Shown here piece after piece: positions 59,075-64,000 of a stretch of 64,000 nucleotides of DNA. The position numbers and the translations under genes were made by a program. The stretch lies in the NCBI RefSeq assembly GCF_017744155.1, contig NZ_JAGHQT010000009.1, forward strand, positions 1 to 64,000. Direction: 5' to 3'. Source of the DNA: Endozoicomonas sp. G2_1. GTDB lineage: Bacteria > Pseudomonadota > Gammaproteobacteria > Enterobacterales > Alteromonadaceae. A model generated the notes under the pieces. The model was not told the origin of the DNA, made no database searches, and worked only from the letters and a program-made list of their open reading frames with translations. The number at the start of each line of letters is the position of its first letter. Positions within the stretch are counted from its first letter, which is position 1.

Positions 59075-60148
59075 CTAAAAAATCAGCGCTTGATGAGCGG
59101 CAACACTCAAACTCAGCGGCTGCTCTACTTGAAATATGTCAGCACTGTAGAAGCTCAACAGTTGCTCAGGGCTTGAGCTTTCGTTGTCTGCAACACTAGC
59201 ACCAATTGGAGCAACTAAATAGTGATAACCTTGTTCGGTGACACTAACGTGTTTAACGGCAACATTGGCCTTAACAGTTGGCGCTAACACCAAATACTGC
59301 GGCTTAATCAACAATTGTTTATCACTGCCGTCAGCTAGTGTATCGAGTTGTTCAACGCTGACAAAATCTAACACGCCAAGGGCAGACTGCAACACGCCGG
59401 CTTGCTTAACAACGCTCAGCCAACTACCTAGCTGTAAAAAGTCAGCAACTTGCCAGCTGTTAGGCTGTTGGCAAACTTCACTTGGCACACCAAATTGAGC
59501 AATTTTACCTTGATGCATCACGGCAATTTTGTCGGCAAAGGTGAATACTTCATCTTTGTTATGGGTCACGAAAATCGCGGTAATCCCTTGTGACTTCAAC
59601 AACTGCCTTAACTCTAGCATCAACTCGTTGCGCAGGCGGGCATCGATATTGGAAAACGGTTCATCGAGCAGCAGTAATTTAGGTCTAGGCGCGAGCGCCC
59701 GGGCAATCGCCACTCGTTGTTGTTGACCACCAGAGAGCTGATGTGGATAACGGTCGGCAAAGTCATCTAGTTTAAGCAATGCCAATAAGTCGCTGCAACG
59801 CTGAGCTTGTTCTGCTTTGCTGAGCTTACTCAAACCAAATTTAATATTGGCGGCAACAGTTAGATGAGGGAATAAGGCGTAATCTTGAAAGATCATGCCA
59901 ATGCGGCGCTGTTCGGGTGGCATTGGCTTGCTGGCACTAATGGTGAGGGCTTGGTCAATTTCAAGCTCGCCGCGCTGTTGATTGATAAAACCTGCAATGG
60001 TGTTGAGTAAGGTGGTTTTACCGCAGCCACTCGGCCCCACTAGCCCGAGAATATCACCGGCAGCCAGTTCAAAGCTAATGTCTTGTAAAATCTGTTTGTT
60101 GGCTAGCTGCACCGCAATATTACTGGCGCGAAACGCTTGTTTTATCAT
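59075..60148 (-). CDS. fbpC: Iron(III) ABC transporter ATP-binding protein (FbpC type)
   Basis: The 357-residue ATPase has Walker A VGPSGCGKTTLL, the signature LSGGQQQRVAIARAL, Walker B LLLLDEPFSNID and the H-loop TAIFVTHNKDE. A C-terminal regulatory domain (about 240-357) follows, as in FbpC and other CUT1/ferric-type ATPases. It follows the permease gene by 49 bp and converges on the DUF2252 gene with 3 bp between stops. Confidence 0.88.
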   Translation of the reverse strand: MIKQAFRASNIAVQLANKQILQDISFELAAGDILGLVGPSGCGKTTLLNTIAGFINQQRGELEIDQALTISASKPMPPEQRRIGMIFQDYALFPHLTVAANIKFGLSKLSKAEQAQRCSDLLALLKLDDFADRYPHQLSGGQQQRVAIARALAPRPKLLLLDEPFSNIDARLRNELMLELRQLLKSQGITAIFVTHNKDEVFTFADKIAVMHQGKIAQFGVPSEVCQQPNSWQVADFLQLGSWLSVVKQAGVLQSALGVLDFVSVEQLDTLADGSDKQLLIKPQYLVLAPTVKANVAVKHVSVTEQGYHYLVAPIGASVADNESSSPEQLLSFYSADIFQVEQPLSLSVAAHQALIF

Positions 60149-60197
60149 TTGCTTATTCTCAACATTCTGTTGTTGCTATTGAACTCTTTCATGTTTA

Positions 60198-61835
60198 TCA
60201 ACTTTGCGCTTTTTCTTTATTGAGCCAAATAATCGGCAGTAAACCAAAGGCAACGATTAAAATAGCGCCCAATGCCCCTTGCTCTAGGCGCTCATCAGAA
60301 ATCAGCTGATAAATGTGAGTACTCAAGGTATCAAAATTAAACGGCCTCAGTAACAACACTGCAGGTAGCTCTTTCATCGCTTCAACAAACACCAGTAACC
60401 AAGCGACAAAAATTGACGGCCTTAGTAGGGGTAAATGTACTCGACCAACCGCTTTTGGCAGACTAACACCTAGGCTTGCCGGTGCGTAATCAAGAGATTT
60501 GGCAATTTGATCATAACCACTGGCCAGGGTGCCGTTGGCAATTGCGATAAAGCGCACCACTAAGGCGATCACAATCGCAAAAATAGTGCCCGATAAAATG
60601 AGTCCTGGCTGTTGCCACTCCATGCTTGCCGCTAAGTCGTTAAGCCAGTGGTCTAACGGGCCAAAGGTCGCCAACATCGCCATAGCTAAAACCGTACCGG
60701 GAATTGCGTAACCAAAGCCCGATATTTGCAGTGGCAGTTGTTTGCCCTTCGATTGACTAAAACGGCGATAACTCGCGAAAACCAGGGCCAATACCGTGGC
60801 AATGGTGGCGACATAGGCCGCAATAGTTAGACTGTTGACGCCAGTATCAAGTAATTCAACCACTTGTTCACCTGTACTGTAGTCAAACGCCATCGCCAGC
60901 AATAAGATCATAGGAAGCAGAAAACCAGCGACCACTAAGAGCCAGCAATAACCAGATGCCAATAGATTTTGCCACATAGTTAGTTGCAATAAAGGCTGGG
61001 CTTGATTAGGTCGGTTAGTTTGATGCTGTTGATGAGCGCGACTGCGTTGTTCCAAAACAAGCACGATAAAAACCAACAAGGTCAAAACGCTGGCGATCGC
61101 ATTGGCGGCGGCAATATCGCCGTAGCCGAGCCAAGTATCATAAATAGCTGTAGTTAAAGTATTAACCGCAAAGTACTGAACGGTGGCAAAATCAGCAAGG
61201 GTTTCCATCAAAACTAAACTAGCGGCAACTGCTATCGCAGGTCGAGCCAGTGGAATTGAGACTTTGAACAGCGTTTGCCCGGCACTAAAACCGAGCGTGC
61301 GACTCGCCCGCAGCAAGTGTTTATCTTGTTGCTCAAAGGCGGTGCGAGTCAGCATATAAACATAGGGAAACAATACCAAGGCGATAATCACGCCGGCGCC
61401 CGCTAAGGTTCTAATATCAAAGAACCAATAGTCCTGTGGTGATTGCCAATCAAATTGCGCCCTTAAAAAGCGCTGCAACGGACCTGCGTAATCAAATAAG
61501 TCGGTATACAAATACGCCACTAAATAAGCAGGCATTGCCAGTGGCAATAGCAATAACCAACGCAAAAAACGACGACCGTAAACATTGGTTTGACTGATAA
61601 TGGCAGCACTGGGTACGCCAAATACTATCACTAAAAAAACCACCCAAGCGCCGAGCAAGAGTGTGTTCTGAATGTAGTCGGGTAGAACGGTTTGCCAAAG
61701 ATGTGAAAAAACGCCGGAAGAGGCGCTAATGCTGGCATAGAACATGGTTAGCACTGGCACCATTAAGGCCAGTGCTAACAACCAAACCGACACTTTACTG
61801 AGTAGCGTCGTTGGTCGAAATGATATTTTAATCAA
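60198..61835 (-). CDS. fbpB: Iron(III) ABC transporter permease (FbpB type)
   Basis: The 545-residue permease has about 12 membrane helices as two fused permease halves, which is characteristic of FbpB-type ferric transporters. EAA-type loops occur as RASRTLGFSAGQTLFKVSIP and in the second half around LPKAVGRVHLPLLRPSI. A Gln/His-rich linker (about 265-285) joins the halves. Confidence 0.88.
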   Translation of the reverse strand: MIKISFRPTTLLSKVSVWLLALALMVPVLTMFYASISASSGVFSHLWQTVLPDYIQNTLLLGAWVVFLVIVFGVPSAAIISQTNVYGRRFLRWLLLLPLAMPAYLVAYLYTDLFDYAGPLQRFLRAQFDWQSPQDYWFFDIRTLAGAGVIIALVLFPYVYMLTRTAFEQQDKHLLRASRTLGFSAGQTLFKVSIPLARPAIAVAASLVLMETLADFATVQYFAVNTLTTAIYDTWLGYGDIAAANAIASVLTLLVFIVLVLEQRSRAHQQHQTNRPNQAQPLLQLTMWQNLLASGYCWLLVVAGFLLPMILLLAMAFDYSTGEQVVELLDTGVNSLTIAAYVATIATVLALVFASYRRFSQSKGKQLPLQISGFGYAIPGTVLAMAMLATFGPLDHWLNDLAASMEWQQPGLILSGTIFAIVIALVVRFIAIANGTLASGYDQIAKSLDYAPASLGVSLPKAVGRVHLPLLRPSIFVAWLLVFVEAMKELPAVLLLRPFNFDTLSTHIYQLISDERLEQGALGAILIVAFGLLPIIWLNKEKAQS

Positions 61836-61857
61836 AACAAATAAAGGTTCTTTTTTT

Positions 61858-61932
61858 GAGGCACATCACTTAGCTAATACTTGTAAGCTAAATCACTTAC
61901 CTAGATTACTCATCTAAAACCCAATGTGCCTC
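61858..61932 (-). other. Structured intercistronic element between fbpA and fbpB
   Basis: GAGGCACAT and ATGTGCCTC are exact complements 57 nt apart, enclosing a second pair (TTAGCT and AGCTAA). The folded RNA would lie between the binding-protein and permease cistrons. Such hairpins often stabilise the upstream cistron and lower downstream expression. No T tract follows on the minus strand. Confidence 0.5.
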
Positions 61933-61952
61933 TAGGTGTTTAAAAAACCTGA

Positions 61953-62948
61953 TTATAAATCAAATTTTGCCTGATCAATTAACATTAATGCTTTTTTGCG
62001 TTGTTCAGCAATTTTTTCTAGCGATAAGTCATCGGCTTTAAACTCACCCCATGACGCCACTAAGTCTGAGCGCTTAACACCCACGCGCACTGGGTATTCC
62101 ATGTTGGTTTCTGCGTATAACTCTTGCGCTGGTACCGAAACTAAGAATTCCATTAACGCTTTAGCATTGTCTTGGTGTGGTGCGTGTTTTGCCATAGCAA
62201 CGCCCGAGATATTAACGTGAGCGCCAACACCGGCTTGGTTAGGGAAGTTAATATGAACAGCATCGGCCCAAACTTTTTGCTTTTTGTCGGTTAGCATTTT
62301 ACCGAAGTAGTAGCTGTTACCAATTGAAATATCACATAAACCTTGGTGAATTGCTTGAACTTGGCCACGATCGTTGCCCTGTGGCTTGCGCGCTAAGTTC
62401 GCTTTAACGCCTTTTAACCAATTTAAGGTTTCAGCTTCGCCGTGGTGATTGATCATAGCGGCAACTAACGCGACATTGTACGGGTGTTTACCACTGCGAG
62501 TACAAATTTTACCTTTGTACTTAGGGTCCGCTAATTCTTCATAAGTAAAAGCGTGCTCTCCCATACGCTTAGCTGAATAAATATTGCGAACGCGGGTTGT
62601 TAAGGCATACCAAGTGTCATCGCTAGCACGAAACTGAGCAGGAATTGCCTCAGTTAGCGTTTTTGAGTCAACAGCTTGCAATAAATTTTTGTCGTGAAGT
62701 TCAATTAATCGGCTGATGTCAGTGGTTAATAGCACATCTGCTGGGCTGTGCTTACCTTCGCGAGCCAAACGCTCTGCCATACCTTTTTTAGCAAAAACAA
62801 CGTTGACCTTAATACCTGTTTGTTCAGTGAACTTGGCAAATAAAGGCTCCACCAAAAACGGCTGACGGTAAGAGTAAACATTGACTTCTTTCGCCATGCT
62901 AACAAAGCTAGCACTGATTAGGGCTAAGCCCACTAATAGTTTTTTCAT
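61953..62948 (-). CDS. fbpA: Iron(III) ABC transporter substrate-binding protein (FbpA/IdiA type)
   Basis: From the ATG at 62948 the protein has 331 residues with a signal peptide ending SFVSMA|KEV. The longer frame from 62981 would mask the signal. The opening VNVYSYRQPFLVEPLF and the later IGNSYYFGKM carry tyrosines at the positions of iron ligands in FbpA/FutA/IdiA proteins. It binds ferric iron in the periplasm and delivers it to FbpBC. A Fur-like box lies about 110 bp upstream. Confidence 0.9.
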   Translation of the reverse strand: MKKLLVGLALISASFVSMAKEVNVYSYRQPFLVEPLFAKFTEQTGIKVNVVFAKKGMAERLAREGKHSPADVLLTTDISRLIELHDKNLLQAVDSKTLTEAIPAQFRASDDTWYALTTRVRNIYSAKRMGEHAFTYEELADPKYKGKICTRSGKHPYNVALVAAMINHHGEAETLNWLKGVKANLARKPQGNDRGQVQAIHQGLCDISIGNSYYFGKMLTDKKQKVWADAVHINFPNQAGVGAHVNISGVAMAKHAPHQDNAKALMEFLVSVPAQELYAETNMEYPVRVGVKRSDLVASWGEFKADDLSLEKIAEQRKKALMLIDQAKFDL

Positions 62949-63056
62949 AAGTGACCCATTGACGCTGTGACTATTACTCAAGTCTAATTGCTTGAGCTCG
63001 ATGGAATTTTGATGTGTCGCAAGACTAATGAAGATAAGCTAAGCTGTCAAGCCATT

Positions 63057-63071
63057 TGAGAACTATTCTCA
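63057..63071 (-). promoter_or_regulatory. Fur-like box upstream of fbpA
   Basis: TGAGAACTATTCTCA fits the 7-1-7 Fur pattern (TGAGAAC-T-ATTCTCA) with one imperfect pair. It lies between fbpA and the YcxB-like gene. It suggests iron-dependent repression of the transporter. Confidence 0.6.
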
Positions 63072-63108
63072 TTGCCTTTTATGTAACAAGATCTTAGCTG
63101 ATAACACA

Positions 63109-63615
63109 TTAGCTCGACTGTTTATCTATAGGTAATTGCGCAGCGACAAAAGCAATCGCCTGTTCAGATAAACAAGACTTAGTTAAGTAATGCTTACCTA
63201 ACTGCTGATTAATTTTAAACATCAAGACAAAGCCCTGCTCGGTTTCTACCATTTCGCTAAGTGCTTGCCAAGCCAGTGTTTGTGTTTGGTAGCGGCCATT
63301 AATCTCGAGATTCTGCTCAGTAATGGTCAACTCAACTTCGCTGTTCGCAGCTTTCGATATCAATTGCCGCCATAACCACCAAGTTTGACGAAAACGCACG
63401 CTTAATGCCTCAACGACACCTAACATGATAATAAAAATAGCTAAATGGCCCTGCTCATTGCCTTGGCTTATACTGCTGACAATCAAGCCAGCAATAAATA
63501 GCGCCAACGCTTTGTAATAAGGCTGAATACCGCTAAGCGGTTTTGCCGAAGCCTGAAAGCATTCAATGTAATGCGCTTTATCTAAGAAAAAACGGGTTTT
63601 ATATTCAAAAGCCAT
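63109..63615 (-). CDS. YcxB-like membrane protein
   Basis: The 168-residue protein has two adjacent membrane helices (about 33-50 and 57-72) followed by a soluble C-terminal domain. Its layout (basic FEYKTRFFLDKAHY start, helix pair, LAWQALSEMVETEQGFVLMF) resembles the YcxB family. The function of that family is unknown. It is upstream of fbpA on the same strand, but the Fur-like box between them suggests separate transcription. Confidence 0.65.
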   Translation of the reverse strand: MAFEYKTRFFLDKAHYIECFQASAKPLSGIQPYYKALALFIAGLIVSSISQGNEQGHLAIFIIMLGVVEALSVRFRQTWWLWRQLISKAANSEVELTITEQNLEINGRYQTQTLAWQALSEMVETEQGFVLMFKINQQLGKHYLTKSCLSEQAIAFVAAQLPIDKQSS

Positions 63616-63685
63616 AAAGTGCGTCGTTGGAATAAAAACCTTATCTTAACATTGATAGCCGCAACGCCCAAAGGCCAACACGGGC

Positions 63686-64000
63686 TTAGCGATATTCAAT
63701 GGCAACATCGTCAGTTAACGCCAGTGACTGACACGCTAATATTGCGCCTTTTTCAACCTCAGGAGCTTCAAGTGCCAAATTATTCACCATATCGACTTTA
63801 CCTTTAGTCAGCTGGCAACGGCAACTACCGCAAACACCGCCTTCGCATGAATATGGCGCATCAATACCCTGGTCGAGCATTGCCTGCAATAACTTTTGTC
63901 CCGGTTTTACCGACACTTGTGATTTATTGCCGTAGAGATTAACCGACAAATTAGCCTCAATACTGTTAGTGGTGAGCACAGTTTTACCAGCGCCAAACGA
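63686..64000 (-). CDS. C-terminal 2Fe-2S ferredoxin domain of a larger protein, partial
   Basis: The last 97 residues form a plant-type ferredoxin domain with cluster ligands in CEGGVCGSCRC and the later ILACQS. The frame is open through the window end (SFGAGKTVLTTNS precedes it), so the GTG at 63979 is probably not the start. A reductase with a C-terminal ferredoxin, such as the hybrid-cluster-protein or flavodoxin-reductase-like oxidoreductases, is likely. The flavin and NAD domains would lie beyond the window. Confidence 0.75.
   Translation of the reverse strand, partial: SFGAGKTVLTTNSIEANLSVNLYGNKSQVSVKPGQKLLQAMLDQGIDAPYSCEGGVCGSCRCQLTKGKVDMVNNLALEAPEVEKGAILACQSLALTDDVAIEYR

Noticed and set aside
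63619-63807. 62-codon plus-strand frame antisense to the ferredoxin domain
   Set aside because: It overlaps the clear cysteine motif on the other strand and has no family features.

Overview
The window is chromosomal DNA from a marine gammaproteobacterium of the order Alteromonadales. It most resembles Colwelliaceae such as Thalassotalea or Colwellia. I infer this from the moderately AT-rich base composition, the DUF3016 and PEP-CTERM proteins, the pdhR-aceEF-lpdA / ampDE / nadC / pil / dcw gene order, and the style of the proteins. No database search was possible, so the genus is a guess.

Layout. Positions 1-131 hold the end of an IS3-type insertion sequence that runs off the window. Positions 188-7142 are accessory: a PEP-CTERM lectin-like protein, a DUF3016 protein, and a three-gene cassette. 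The cassette encodes an MMPL/RND permease, a periplasmic LolA-like protein, and an outer-membrane barrel with an N-terminal FimV-type domain. It looks like a trans-envelope exporter of a lipid or hydrophobic compound and is the best candidate for an undescribed system. topB follows on the opposite strand.

Positions 9304-23219 form a central-carbon block. Two divergent aconitase B paralogues (one E. coli-like, one longer and Bacteroidota-like) are followed by lpdA, aceF, aceE and pdhR on the minus strand. Perfect PdhR-type operators (ATTGGT-N3-ACCAAT) lie upstream of pdhR and inside the promoter of the second aconitase. This suggests that pyruvate sensing couples pyruvate dehydrogenase and the entry into the TCA cycle. 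A 266-bp inverted-repeat element fills the aceE-pdhR gap.

Positions 23653-34299 carry ampE and ampD (cell-wall recycling), a retropepsin-like protease, nadC, the type IV pilus genes pilA-pilB-pilC-pilD, coaE, zapD, yacG and mutT. Positions 34416-57309 carry secA, an M23 peptidase, a divergent DciA-like gene and lpxC. They also hold a complete division and cell-wall (dcw) cluster on the minus strand: mraZ-rsmH-ftsL-ftsI-murE-murF-mraY-murD-ftsW-murG-murC-ddl-ftsQ-ftsA-ftsZ. A clear sigma-70 promoter with three 10-bp-spaced MraZ boxes precedes mraZ.

Positions 57734-64000 hold a DUF2252 kinase-like protein, an FbpABC-type iron(III) ABC transporter with a Fur-like box, a YcxB-like membrane protein, and the C-terminal 2Fe-2S domain of a protein cut by the window end. 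I saw no tRNA, rRNA or CRISPR array.
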